A stretch of DNA of 18,162 bases, taken from assembly GCA_900552015.1 (NCBI GenBank), contig URXY01000039.1, positions 1-18,162 on the forward strand, read 5' to 3'. This document shows, one piece after another, positions 7,411-15,803 of the stretch (its first letter is position 1; each line of letters begins with the position of its first letter). The position numbers and the translations under genes were made by a program. Source of the stretch: an uncultured Eubacteriales bacterium. Lineage in GTDB: Bacteria; Bacillota; Clostridia; Oscillospirales; Oscillospiraceae. The notes beneath the pieces were generated by a model. It had not been told where the DNA came from. It saw only the letters and a list, made by a program, of their open reading frames with translations, and searched no databases.

Positions 7411-7451
7411 AAAAAGCAGGTCCCGTGCCGTTATCGGCACAGGACCTGCTT
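7411..7451 (-). terminator. Intrinsic terminator of tyrS
   Basis: On the minus strand the arms 7451-7436 and 7429-7414 form a 16-bp stem with a single G-U pair and a six-base loop, followed by a T-run (total five Ts through 7411). It ends tyrS transcription and, in the other direction, may partly stop dapA, although one C-A mismatch and a weaker T-run make that less effective. The AT-rich spacer 7306-7410 holds only scattered ATTCAT hexamers. Confidence 0.9.
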
Positions 7452-7477
7452 CATTTACATTTTGTAATCACCTTCGC

Positions 7478-8701
7478 TTACGCCTTCACGCGGTGGAAGA
7501 CCTTCTTGCCCTTGCGGACGATGATGCCCTCGCCCTCGAAGCGCTCGCGCGCAAGGCTCTCGTCGATGGAGGCGACCTTCACATCATCGATCGTCACACC
7601 GCCCTGCTGGACCAAACGGCGCGCCTCACCGCGGGACGGGCACAGGCCGGTCGCGACCAGCATCGAAAGGACATTGATGTTGCCGTTTTCAAAGTCGGCA
7701 TCCGTCAGCGTGCTCGTCGGCATGTTGGCGTTATTGCCGCCCGCGCCGAAGAGCGCCTTGGCAGACTCCTCCGCCTTCTTGGCCTCCTCTTCCCCGTGGA
7801 CGAGTGCGGTGAGCTCGTAGGCGAGGATCTCCTTCGCGCGATTGAGCTGGCTGCCCTCCCACTTATCCATCTCGTCGATCTGCTCGAGCGGCAGGAATGT
7901 GAGCATACGGATGCACTTCAAGACGTCCTGATCGCCCACATTGCGCCAGTACTGGTAGAAGTCGTAGGGCGTGGTCTTGTTCGGGTCGAGCCACACCGCG
8001 CCGCTCGCGGTCTTGCCCATCTTCTTGCCCTCGGAATTAAGAAGCAGCGTGATCGTCATCGCCTGCGCGTCCTTGCCAAGCTTGCGGCGAATGAGCTCCG
8101 TGCCGCCGAGCATGTTGGACCACTGGTCGTCGCCGCCGAACTGCATGTTGCAGCCGTACTCCTGGAACATGTGGTAGAAGTCGTAGGACTGCATGATCAT
8201 GTAGTTGAATTCCAGGAACGAAAGACCCTTTTCCATGCGCTGCTCATAGCACTTGGCGCGCAGCATGTTGTTCACAGAGAAGCACGCGCCCACCTCACGC
8301 AGCAGCTCGATGTAGTTGAGCTTCATCAGCCAGTCGGCATTGTTGAGCATCATCGCCTTGCCCTCACCAAAGTCGATGAAGCGCTCCATCTGGCGCTTGA
8401 AGCACTCGGCGTTGTGGTCAATGTCTGCCTTGGTGAGCATCTTGCGCATGTCATTGCGGCCCGAAGGGTCGCCGATCATGGTCGTGCCGCCGCCGATGAG
8501 AGCGATAGGCTTGTTACCCGCCATCTGAAGGCGTTTCATCAGGCACAGCGCCATGAAGTGGCCGACGTGCAGCGAATCTGCCGTGCAGTCAAAGCCGATG
8601 TAGAACGTCGCCTTGCCGTTGTTGACGAGGTCGCGGATCTGCTCCTCGTCCGTCACCTGCGCGATCAGGCCGCGCGCCTTCAGCTCTTCATAAATTCCCA
8701 T
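7478..8701 (-). CDS. tyrS: Tyrosyl-tRNA synthetase
   Basis: A 407-residue class I TyrRS that charges tRNA-Tyr. The Rossmann domain carries YIGFDCTADSLHVGH with the HIGH-type motif HVGH at 45-48, the tyrosine pocket sequence with GGDDQW (189-194), and the KMSKS-type loop KMGKT at 227-231. A C-terminal S4 RNA-binding domain occupies about 340-407 (CPSRGEARRLVQQGGVTI). The ATG at 8701 has AGGAGG eight bases upstream. A T-box leader with a UAC specifier lies directly upstream and shows control by uncharged tRNA-Tyr. No unusual residue was noticed. Confidence 0.98.
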   Translation of the reverse strand: MGIYEELKARGLIAQVTDEEQIRDLVNNGKATFYIGFDCTADSLHVGHFMALCLMKRLQMAGNKPIALIGGGTTMIGDPSGRNDMRKMLTKADIDHNAECFKRQMERFIDFGEGKAMMLNNADWLMKLNYIELLREVGACFSVNNMLRAKCYEQRMEKGLSFLEFNYMIMQSYDFYHMFQEYGCNMQFGGDDQWSNMLGGTELIRRKLGKDAQAMTITLLLNSEGKKMGKTASGAVWLDPNKTTPYDFYQYWRNVGDQDVLKCIRMLTFLPLEQIDEMDKWEGSQLNRAKEILAYELTALVHGEEEAKKAEESAKALFGAGGNNANMPTSTLTDADFENGNINVLSMLVATGLCPSRGEARRLVQQGGVTIDDVKVASIDESLARERFEGEGIIVRKGKKVFHRVKA

Positions 8702-8766
8702 TTGTTGATTCCTCCTGTATTTCTATTTTACTTCATTTCGGACATTTTGAGACGCTTTCGGATAGC

Positions 8767-8800
8767 AAAAAACGCCCTCTGTCCGTTTGGACAGAGGGCG
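8767..8800 (-). terminator. T-box regulated terminator
   Basis: On the minus strand CGCCCTCTGTCC (8800-8789) and GGACAGAGGGCG (8784-8773) form a perfect 12-bp stem with an AAAC loop, followed by six Ts (8772-8767). Its 5' arm overlaps the antiterminator arm, as expected for a T-box switch. Confidence 0.96.
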
Positions 8801-9033
8801 AACAAATTCGCGGTACCACCTCTGGTTCGCCGTTTTCTCGCAAAAACGGCCTCACGGAGTGCCGACACACTCCCGCGCGATAACGGGCGCTCCCGGGGCG
8901 CGCCTACTGGAAAACTTTCGTTCGGGCGCCGGCTCAGCGGTGTATTTCGGCACGTTTCCTCTCCTTCTTGCACCAGCCGAAGGCTCTCTTTGCAGGAAAA
9001 CGTCGCTTACTTCTCCGCTTCATCACCGTAAAC
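8767..9033 (-). promoter_or_regulatory. T-box riboswitch, tyrosine-specific
   Basis: A roughly 267-nt leader of tyrS on the minus strand. Stem I contains an AGTA motif (9011-9008) and the specifier loop GAAATACACC, with the tyrosine codon UAC at 8944-8942. The conserved T-box sequence GGTGGTACCGCG lies at 8820-8809; its UGGU (8818-8815) complements the ACCA end of tRNA-Tyr. Antiterminator arms GGCGAAC (8831-8825) and GTTCGCC (8803-8797) compete with the terminator stem. When tRNA-Tyr is uncharged, antitermination lets tyrS be transcribed. Confidence 0.96.
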
Positions 9034-9039
9034 GCAATC

Positions 9040-9068
9040 ATTGTACCGAAAAGGCCGCCGCTTGTCAA
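9040..9068 (-). promoter_or_regulatory. Sigma-A promoter of tyrS
   Basis: A consensus TTGACA (9068-9063), 17 bases, then TACAAT (9045-9040) on the minus strand; transcription should start near 9033. The -35 box contains the TGA stop codon of the upstream M28-like gene, so the two genes touch with no terminator between them. Confidence 0.9.
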
Positions 9069-10012
9069 GCCTTTTGCGGGTGGTAATTGATAACGAGCTT
9101 ACACAGACCATCGCACAGGAGCGCGATATTCTCCTCGTCGACTTCCTTTGTCCCGCGCGGCAGGATGCAGCGACCGAAGCCGCTGACCTTTTTGCAGGCA
9201 CAAACGACCGTGCTGTGTGGGAACGCCACATTGTCCGACGGGAAAATGATCTGCCCGTCCACCTTCAAAAAGCAGGTCTTCTTTTCGCTGTTGACAAAAT
9301 TGTCGTTGATGGCGTCGAGCAGGTCGCCGTCCCAGCGGCTCGCTTTACTCGGCAGGACCAGCAGCTCATCTCCCTCGCCGATGCAGTCGACGACGAAAAC
9401 AGGCTTGTCCTTCAGACACGGATGCGCACGGCGCAGGCGCTTAGCGCCCTTGCTTGCCTGCGCATTGCCGTCAAGAAAAAGGAAACACACCTCGCCGCGG
9501 TAGCGCGGCGTCAGCGCCTTCGCGACCTCCAGCAGCGTGACGACACCGGATGCGTTGTTATTGCAGTTGTTCTTCTCATCAGGGCCGTATTTCGGATAAA
9601 AAAGCGCCACGACCAGAAGCAGCAAAAAAAGCGGCAGCATCATATTCGGAATGTTCAGAGGGAACGTCACTGCAAACGCGATCAGAAAGCTTCCCGCGAT
9701 CAACAGCAGCGGAAAAAGCGCCTGATAGAGCAAAAATGTGAAGGGCCGCGTTGGGCAAATGAGCGGTGGCAATATCTCCCGCACACCGGTATCATAATGC
9801 GCCGCAAGGATGACCTTCGCCTTGTCGATGTCGCCGACGACCACATTCGTCACATTGCCGCCCGCGGCAAGCGCGCTCTCCCCGCTCTCGAGCTTTGGCG
9901 TGTAGCCGAGCTCCTTGAACGTGTGGACGAGCCACGTGCGAAACTCCATTTTTTCTTTTTCCTTGCGGCGCAGCGGAAAATCCCGCTCGATGCGCGCAGC
10001 AAACTCATTCAT
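9065..10012 (-). CDS. M28-like membrane protein with degenerate metal site (probable pseudo-peptidase)
   Basis: A 315-residue protein with the frame of a zinc-dependent M28 aminopeptidase. Start ATG 10012 is chosen for its GGGGAAAGGA ribosome site. Family landmarks are visible: VILAAHYDTG (first zinc His72, Asp74), NNNASG (151-156), FLDGNA (179-184), VVDCIG (207-212) and SDNVAF (259-264). At these places canonical M28 enzymes have a bridging Asp (here Asn152), the catalytic and zinc Glu pair (here Asn183-Ala184) and a final zinc His (here Asn261); only His72 and Asp209 remain. Two hydrophobic helices (about 90-117 and 122-139) are inserted between the first and second motifs, anchoring it in the membrane. 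It should therefore lack classic peptidase activity and may bind peptides or serve as a scaffold. It follows recN by 61 bases and is probably cotranscribed; its role is unknown. Confidence 0.75.
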   Translation of the reverse strand: MNEFAARIERDFPLRRKEKEKMEFRTWLVHTFKELGYTPKLESGESALAAGGNVTNVVVGDIDKAKVILAAHYDTGVREILPPLICPTRPFTFLLYQALFPLLLIAGSFLIAFAVTFPLNIPNMMLPLFLLLLVVALFYPKYGPDEKNNCNNNASGVVTLLEVAKALTPRYRGEVCFLFLDGNAQASKGAKRLRRAHPCLKDKPVFVVDCIGEGDELLVLPSKASRWDGDLLDAINDNFVNSEKKTCFLKVDGQIIFPSDNVAFPHSTVVCACKKVSGFGRCILPRGTKEVDEENIALLCDGLCKLVINYHPQKA

Positions 10013-10073
10013 GCCGTTTTTCCTTTCCCCAAGAGCGTTCAAAAGCCGCTCTCATCTTGCAAGCAGTTTTGCT

Positions 10074-11759
10074 TTACTGTAGTTTATTTTTGAAACTTTC
10101 CGCTGCACTCAGCAGCTCCTCCGCGCCGGAGAGCATCGTTTCGCTCGGATGGTCGCCGCCGCTCATGCGCGCGATCTCCGCGCGGCGCGCTGCGCGGTCA
10201 AGTTCTCGCACGCGCGTCAGCGTGCGGCCGTTTTCCTCGCCCTTTTCCACGCCGAAGTGCACATCTGCCATCGCCGTGAGCTGCGGCAGATGCGTCACGC
10301 ACAGCACCTGACGCGTGCGCGAGAGCCGTGCGAGTTTTTCCGCGACCCGCTGGGCCGCGCGGCCCGAAACGCCGGTATCGACCTCGTCAAAGACCATCGT
10401 CATCACACTATCCTGCTCGGCCAGCACATTTTTAAGCGCCAGCATGATGCGTGACAGCTCGCCGCCGGACGCGATCTTCTGGATGGGCCGCAGCGCCTCG
10501 CCCACGTTGGCCGACATCAGAAACGCGACCGCATCCGCACCGTCCTCGGCGAGGTCCTTTTCCTGAAAATCGATGGAAAAGCGAAGCTTCGGCATATCGA
10601 GCTCCGATAATTCCCGGGAAATACGCGTCTCCAGCTCTTTCGCCGCCGCACGGCGGCGGTCGGAGAGGGCCTGCGCCGCTTCGCGCGCAGCCTTTTCCTG
10701 CTTTTTGAGCGTCTGCTCGAGCTGCTGCGCACGGTCGTCTGCGTACTCGATGCGGTCCAATTCCTCACGCGATTTTTCAAGATATGCAAGCATCTCCTCG
10801 ACGCTTGAGCCGTACTTCTTTTTCAGCCGGTAAAGCTGGTCGCAGCGCGACTCCACGGCGTCGAGCTCCTGCGGTGAAAAGTCGTACTCGTCCTTTTTAT
10901 CGCGGATCGTCTCGGCAAGGTCATACACTTCACAGCGCAGTGTTTCCAGCCGGTCCGAAAGCTCAACGAACTCATCACCAAGGCTGCGCAGTGATCTCAG
11001 CGCGTCCTCCGCCTCCTTGATGGCGGACACTGCGCCGAGACCCTCGTCCCCGCCGTTCAGACAGGCGTCCGCTTCGGAAATGGCGGAGATGAACTTCTCT
11101 CCGTTGCGCAGGATATTGCGGCGGGCGAGGAGCGTTTCCTCCTCTCCCTCCTGTAAGTCCGCGCGCTCGAGCTCGCCGATCTGATGGCGCAGCATATCGA
11201 CACGGCGCGCCTTTTCCGCTTCATCCATTCCGAGCGCGTCCATCTCGCGGCGCGTTGCGCGCCATGCGTCATAGCATTCACGGTAAATGTCCAGCTCCGC
11301 ATCTATCCTGCCAAAGCGGTCGAGGTAGACAAGGTGCCGCTCTTCGTCGAGCAACTGCTGCCCGTCGTGCTGGCCGTGGATGTTGAGCAGGCTCGCGCCG
11401 ATGCGTTTGAGCTGTGCGACCGTCACCGGCCGTCCGCTCACGCGGCAGACGTTTTTTCCGTCGCCGTACAGCTCGCGCTGCAAAAGGAGCGTTCCGTCCT
11501 CCTCCGGCGCAAGACCGTTTTCCGCAAGGCCCGGCAGTTCTGGCGGTACGTCGCTGAACGCCGCGCTGACAAAGGCCTTTTCCGCGCCCGTGCGGATGAG
11601 CTCGCGCGAGGTGCGCTGGCCCAGCACCGCGCCGAGCGCGTCGATCACGATGGATTTTCCCGCGCCGGTCTCGCCCGTCAGCGCATTGAAGCCGCGCCCG
11701 AACTCGATGTCTGCCCGCTCGATGATGGCGATATTTTCAATGTGCAAAAGCTCAAGCAT
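10074..11759 (-). CDS. recN: DNA repair protein RecN
   Basis: A 561-residue SMC-like ATPase acting early in double-strand break repair. Walker A GETGAGKS lies at 29-36, the ABC signature SGGELSR at about 431-437, Walker B VFDEVDTG at about 456-463, and the switch His490 in THLPQL. The centre (about 155-390) is helical, charged and coiled-coil-like, as expected. The ATG at 11759 has GCAGGAGAA upstream, 29 bases after argR. The argR-recN order is typical of Firmicutes. Confidence 0.97.
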   Translation of the reverse strand: MLELLHIENIAIIERADIEFGRGFNALTGETGAGKSIVIDALGAVLGQRTSRELIRTGAEKAFVSAAFSDVPPELPGLAENGLAPEEDGTLLLQRELYGDGKNVCRVSGRPVTVAQLKRIGASLLNIHGQHDGQQLLDEERHLVYLDRFGRIDAELDIYRECYDAWRATRREMDALGMDEAEKARRVDMLRHQIGELERADLQEGEEETLLARRNILRNGEKFISAISEADACLNGGDEGLGAVSAIKEAEDALRSLRSLGDEFVELSDRLETLRCEVYDLAETIRDKKDEYDFSPQELDAVESRCDQLYRLKKKYGSSVEEMLAYLEKSREELDRIEYADDRAQQLEQTLKKQEKAAREAAQALSDRRRAAAKELETRISRELSELDMPKLRFSIDFQEKDLAEDGADAVAFLMSANVGEALRPIQKIASGGELSRIMLALKNVLAEQDSVMTMVFDEVDTGVSGRAAQRVAEKLARLSRTRQVLCVTHLPQLTAMADVHFGVEKGEENGRTLTRVRELDRAARRAEIARMSGGDHPSETMLSGAEELLSAAESFKNKLQ

Positions 11760-11788
11760 CGCTCATTCTCCTGCAAAAGATTCTCTTC

Positions 11789-12256
11789 TCACTTGGTCTG
11801 GCGCTGCTTCTGCATCTCTTCGATCTCGCTGCACAGCTCCGACGCAGATTCGTTTTCGCGCATCACGATGAGCACCGTATCGTCGCCAGCGACCGTACCG
11901 ACCTTGGACGAGACCTCCATGCCGTCGAATGCCGCGCCCGCCGCTGGGCCGAGGCCCGGCATCGTCTTGATGAGCACGAGATTCTGCGCGCAGTCGACCG
12001 AGATGATGCTCTCGCGCAGTATGGTCTGCAAACGGTCGGCGAGGTTGAGCTTCACCTTTTGTGCGGAGACCGCGTAACGGTAGGTGCCGTTTCCGGTGGG
12101 TTCCTTGATCAAATGCAACTGCTTGATATCGCGGGAGATGGTCGCCTGCGTGCAGGAGATACCCTCCTTGCGCAGGCTGTCGATCAACTGCTCCTGGGTC
12201 TCGATCGCCGAGGCGGCGATGATCGCGAGAATTTTCTCCTGTCTTTCATTCTTCAT
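11789..12256 (-). CDS. argR: Arginine repressor ArgR/AhrC
   Basis: A 155-residue hexameric arginine-responsive regulator. The N-terminal winged helix spans about residues 1-70 with the recognition helix CTQATISRDIKQLHLIK (35-51). The C-terminal oligomerisation and arginine-binding domain has the GTVAGDDT motif (120-127) whose aspartates bind arginine. It represses arginine synthesis and activates catabolism in related bacteria. Start ATG 12256 overlaps the end of nadK by 11 bases and has GGGAGGA upstream within nadK, indicating translational coupling. Confidence 0.96.
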   Translation of the reverse strand: MKNERQEKILAIIAASAIETQEQLIDSLRKEGISCTQATISRDIKQLHLIKEPTGNGTYRYAVSAQKVKLNLADRLQTILRESIISVDCAQNLVLIKTMPGLGPAAGAAFDGMEVSSKVGTVAGDDTVLIVMRENESASELCSEIEEMQKQRQTK

Positions 12257-13127
12257 TGCTGAGTCCTCCCATCAACATTTTCTTTTGTAAAATTTCGCAA
12301 AAGCTTCGTTTGGTCAGCCGGACCAGTTTGGTATCATATTTGGAGCGGCGCACCTCCACGCAGTCCCCGCTGCGCAGAGAAAAGGCGCGGCCGCCATCCA
12401 CACTTAAAAGCACGGGCTTATAGCTGTTCTTTTCCGTCTGCACGGTGATGACCCGCTCGGGCGAGAGCACATAAGCGTTGGCGTGTACGCTGTGCGCGCA
12501 GATGGGCGAAACGATAAAGTTCCGCGCCGTCGGCTCCACGACCGGCCCGCCCGCCGAGAGCGAATACGCCGTCGACCCCGTGGGGCTCGCGACGATCACG
12601 CCGTCGCCCGCGATATCCACGAGCTTGCCCTGCTCGGTGGAAATTTGCAGCCGGATGACGCGCGAGATATTGCCGCGCGCGATGAGCGCTTCGTTGAGCG
12701 CAAGATTCGAGTAGATGACGCGCCCTTCGCGCATCACATTCACATCGAGCATCATGTGGCTCTCGATGTCATACTTGCCCGCACACATATCCCGCAGGCG
12801 TGAGATATCCTTGCTCTCGAGCTCAGCCATAAAGCCGAGACTGCCGAGGTTCACGCCCAGCACCGGGATATCCTTGTGCGCCGCCGTTTTGGAAAGATGC
12901 AGGATGGTCCCGTCGCCTCCGAAGGCGACGATCATATCCGCGCCGCGCAGCTCCTGCTGCAGCGGCTCGATGCTAAGCCCGTAGCCCTCCGGCTTTTCCT
13001 GATTGCGGAATGGCAGGCACACGACATTCGGACAGCCCGCTTCGTCGAGCACGCGCTTAGCCTCCTTCGCCACGCGAAGCTGTGCATCGCGGTAGGGATT
13101 CGGACATAAGATAACTTTTTTCAGCAT
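12246..13127 (-). CDS. nadK: NAD kinase
   Basis: A 293-residue ATP-NAD kinase making NADP. Signatures: AFGGDGTILHLSKT (GGDGT at 70-74), GVNLGSLGFMAE (91-102), ALNE (143-146) and the GDGVIVASPTGSTAYSLSAGGP block (about 174-195). The ATG at 13127 has GGAGGG upstream. Its start overlaps the end of tlyA by seven bases and its end overlaps argR. NADP supply fits with the neighbouring NADPH-dependent isoprenoid route that dxs opens. Confidence 0.97.
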   Translation of the reverse strand: MLKKVILCPNPYRDAQLRVAKEAKRVLDEAGCPNVVCLPFRNQEKPEGYGLSIEPLQQELRGADMIVAFGGDGTILHLSKTAAHKDIPVLGVNLGSLGFMAELESKDISRLRDMCAGKYDIESHMMLDVNVMREGRVIYSNLALNEALIARGNISRVIRLQISTEQGKLVDIAGDGVIVASPTGSTAYSLSAGGPVVEPTARNFIVSPICAHSVHANAYVLSPERVITVQTEKNSYKPVLLSVDGGRAFSLRSGDCVEVRRSKYDTKLVRLTKRSFCEILQKKMLMGGLSNEE

Positions 13128-13945
13128 CCTGTGCCCTCCTTCCCGTGGTCGAGCGCCGCGTGTGACTGCTCCACAAGACCCTGGAGGTCAAACGTCTTCT
13201 CCACCCAATCGCCGCTTTCGAGATACCCGAGGTATTCGATGTTCCCCTCGGGTCCGCGAATAGGAGAGAATGTGATATCAAGCACTGTAAAGCCAGAATC
13301 CTTTGCATGTGTCAGGAAGTTTTCCAGCACCTCAAGGTGTACGTCCGGGTCGCGGACGACGCCCTTTTTCCCCACCTTTTCGCGTCCCGCCTCAAACTGG
13401 GGCTTGATGAGGCAGGCGACATGCCCGCCCGCTTTTAAGACGCGGTGTACCGCGGGCAAGATCAATTTCAGCGAGATGAACGACACGTCGATGCTGGCAA
13501 AATCCAGCTCGTCGGGGATATGGTCGTGGTCGAGATAGCGCGCGTTCGTGCGCTCCATGCACACGACGCGCTCGTCGGAGCGGAGCTTCCAGTCGAGCTG
13601 GCCGTAGCCGACGTCGACGGCGTAGACCTTTGTCGCGCCGTTTTGCAGCATACAGTCGGTAAAGCCGCCGGTCGAGGCGCCGATATCGGCGCAGATACAG
13701 CCGTCCAGCTTGAGGCCGAACGTCGTCATCGCCTTTTCGAGCTTAAGGCCGCCGCGGCTCACGTATTTGAGCGTATTGCCGCGCACCTCGATCTGCGCGT
13801 CATTGGGGATATTGGTCCCCGCCTTATCCACGCGCTGCCCGTCCACAAAGACGAGCCCGCTCATAATCATCGCCTGCGCACGCTGGCGGGTCTGCTCCAA
13901 TCCGCGTTCCACGAGCAGCACATCCAGTCTTGTTTTATTGCTCAT
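13121..13945 (-). CDS. tlyA: TlyA-family 2'-O-ribose rRNA methyltransferase (YqxC)
   Basis: A 274-residue protein with an N-terminal S4 RNA-binding domain (about 1-60; RLDVLLVERGL...RAQAMIMSGLVFVDGQRVDKAG) and an FtsJ-like methyltransferase domain. The SAM motif ADIGASTGGFTDCML lies at about 86-100, DVGYGQL follows, SIDVSFISL near 150 and the catalytic-type LIKPQFE near 187. TlyA homologues methylate 16S and sometimes 23S rRNA and are often mislabelled hemolysin A. Its ATG overlaps the dxs stop in an ATGA arrangement, indicating coupled translation. Confidence 0.94.
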   Translation of the reverse strand: MSNKTRLDVLLVERGLEQTRQRAQAMIMSGLVFVDGQRVDKAGTNIPNDAQIEVRGNTLKYVSRGGLKLEKAMTTFGLKLDGCICADIGASTGGFTDCMLQNGATKVYAVDVGYGQLDWKLRSDERVVCMERTNARYLDHDHIPDELDFASIDVSFISLKLILPAVHRVLKAGGHVACLIKPQFEAGREKVGKKGVVRDPDVHLEVLENFLTHAKDSGFTVLDITFSPIRGPEGNIEYLGYLESGDWVEKTFDLQGLVEQSHAALDHGKEGTGC

Positions 13946-15789
13946 CGCAGCACCTCCGCAGCTTTATTCGCAAGCGACTCCGCATCCAGTCCAAATTCCC
14001 GTTGCAGGTCCTCGAGCGTTCCCTGCGCGGGGAACGCCTTGCCCAAATTGCACAGCTCCAGCCGCTCCGGGGCGATACGGTTCCAGTCAAGGATGGCTGC
14101 CATGCGCTGGCCCATGCAGCCGACGCCCGCGCATTCCTCCGCCACAAGCAGCGCCCTTGTCTTGCCGACGATCGCGCGCATATCACGGTCGTAGAGCGGC
14201 GAGATGGCGTTGATCTTCACAACGCGCGCCGATATCCCTCGCTTTTGCAGCAGCTCCGCCGCATCCAGCACGTTGTTCACCATCATGCCGTAAGCGCAGA
14301 GGGTGATATCGCTCCCCTCGCGCAGCACAACGAGGTTCTGCCGCCCGCTGTCTTCTTTATAATCCCCCTCGCCGCCGCGCGGATAGCGGATGACGACCGG
14401 GCCTTTGATCTCATTCACCGCGCGGTCGAGCATCGTGCGGAGCTCCGCAAAGTTCGACGGACACAGCACCGTCATATTGGGGATCTCCGAGAGGAACGTC
14501 GCGTCGAAGATGCCGTGATGCGTCTCCCCGTCCGCGCCGACCATGCCCGCACGGTCGACCGCGAAGACGACGTGCAGGTCCAGAAGCGCTGTATCGTGGA
14601 TGAGCTGGTCGTAGGCACGCTGCAAAAAGCTCGAATAAATGGCTACGACCGGCGTGAGCCCCTGCTTGGCCATGCCCGCCGCCATCGCGACAGCGTGCCC
14701 TTCAGCAATGCCGACGTCAAAAAAGCGGTCGGGATACTGCTCGGAAAAATCGTGCAGGCCGGTGCCATCGCGCATCGCGGCGGTGATGGCGCAGATCGTC
14801 TCATCGTTTTTGGCGAGCTTACAGAGCTCGTCCCCAAAGACGGAGGAAAAATCCCTCTTCAGCTCGCGCGGCACGCCCATCCGCGGGTCGAATTTGCCGA
14901 CACCGTGATAGCGCTCCGGCTCGCGCTCGGCGGGCGGGTAGCCCTTGCCCTTTTTCGTGTGCACATGCACGAGCACCGGACAGTTCAAGTCCTTCGCCCA
15001 TTTGAGCGTGTTGGTGAGCTGCCCCACGTCGTGTCCATTCACGGGGCCGAGGTAGGTAAAGCCCATGTCCTCGAACATCGTCGAATTCGGCAGCAGTGCC
15101 TTTTTGACATTCGTTTTCAGATGATGGTTAAAATCATACACCGCGCGACCGACCGCGTTGCGGTCGAGCAGATCACGATAGGCTTTTTTGAATTCATAGT
15201 ACGCAGGCTTCGAGCGCAGCAGGCCCAAATGCTCGCTCACTGCGCCGACGTTGCCGTCGATGGACATGCCGTTGTCGTTCAGGATGATGATGAGCGGCTC
15301 GCCGCTCGCGCCCGCGTTGTTAAGTCCCTCGTAGGCAAGACCGCCGGAGAGCGCGCCGTCACCGATGAGGGCGAGCACAGCGTAATCCCCGTGCAGGAGC
15401 GTGCGCGCCTTGGCCATACCGAGCGCGACGGAGACGGAGTTGGACGCATGGCCCGCGATAAACGCGTCATGCACGCTCTCATATGGCTTCGGAAAACCCG
15501 AAAGCCCTCCGTACTGCCGCAGCGTCGAAAACTGCTCGCGCCGCCCGGTCAAAATCTTATGTGTATAGCACTGGTGACCCACATCGAACACCAGCCGGTC
15601 TCGCGACGTGTCGAACACGCGGTGGATGGCCACCGTCAGCTCGACCGCGCCGAGGTTCGAGGCCAGATGCCCGCCCGTTTGAGAAACATTTTTCAGCAAA
15701 AATTCACGCAGCTCTGTACAAAGAAGCTGCGTTTGCGGGTCATTCAGCGATTTGATATCGTTGGGGTCACGGATCGTTTCAAGAATCAA
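13942..15789 (-). CDS. dxs: 1-deoxy-D-xylulose-5-phosphate synthase
   Basis: A 615-residue thiamine-diphosphate enzyme condensing pyruvate and glyceraldehyde-3-phosphate, the first step of the MEP isoprenoid route. Signatures: GGHLASNLGAVELT (39-52), VFDVGHQCYTHKILTGR (67-83), the TPP/Mg motif GDGALSGG (143-150) to NDN (171-173), GIAEGHAVAMAAGMA with the catalytic Glu, and DRAGMVGADGETHHG. The frame is open far upstream across oapA, but TTG at 15789 has AGAAGGAA before it and gives the family N-terminus (ILETIRDPNDIKSLN). It starts 14 bases after oapA. Confidence 0.96.
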   Translation of the reverse strand: MILETIRDPNDIKSLNDPQTQLLCTELREFLLKNVSQTGGHLASNLGAVELTVAIHRVFDTSRDRLVFDVGHQCYTHKILTGRREQFSTLRQYGGLSGFPKPYESVHDAFIAGHASNSVSVALGMAKARTLLHGDYAVLALIGDGALSGGLAYEGLNNAGASGEPLIIILNDNGMSIDGNVGAVSEHLGLLRSKPAYYEFKKAYRDLLDRNAVGRAVYDFNHHLKTNVKKALLPNSTMFEDMGFTYLGPVNGHDVGQLTNTLKWAKDLNCPVLVHVHTKKGKGYPPAEREPERYHGVGKFDPRMGVPRELKRDFSSVFGDELCKLAKNDETICAITAAMRDGTGLHDFSEQYPDRFFDVGIAEGHAVAMAAGMAKQGLTPVVAIYSSFLQRAYDQLIHDTALLDLHVVFAVDRAGMVGADGETHHGIFDATFLSEIPNMTVLCPSNFAELRTMLDRAVNEIKGPVVIRYPRGGEGDYKEDSGRQNLVVLREGSDITLCAYGMMVNNVLDAAELLQKRGISARVVKINAISPLYDRDMRAIVGKTRALLVAEECAGVGCMGQRMAAILDWNRIAPERLELCNLGKAFPAQGTLEDLQREFGLDAESLANKAAEVLR

Positions 15790-15803
15790 AGCGGTTTCCT
15801 TCT

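Noticed and set aside
7289..9031. Long plus-strand open frame (580 codons) opposite tyrS and its T-box
   Set aside because: It covers tyrS, two terminators and the T-box on the other strand and has no recognisable domain.
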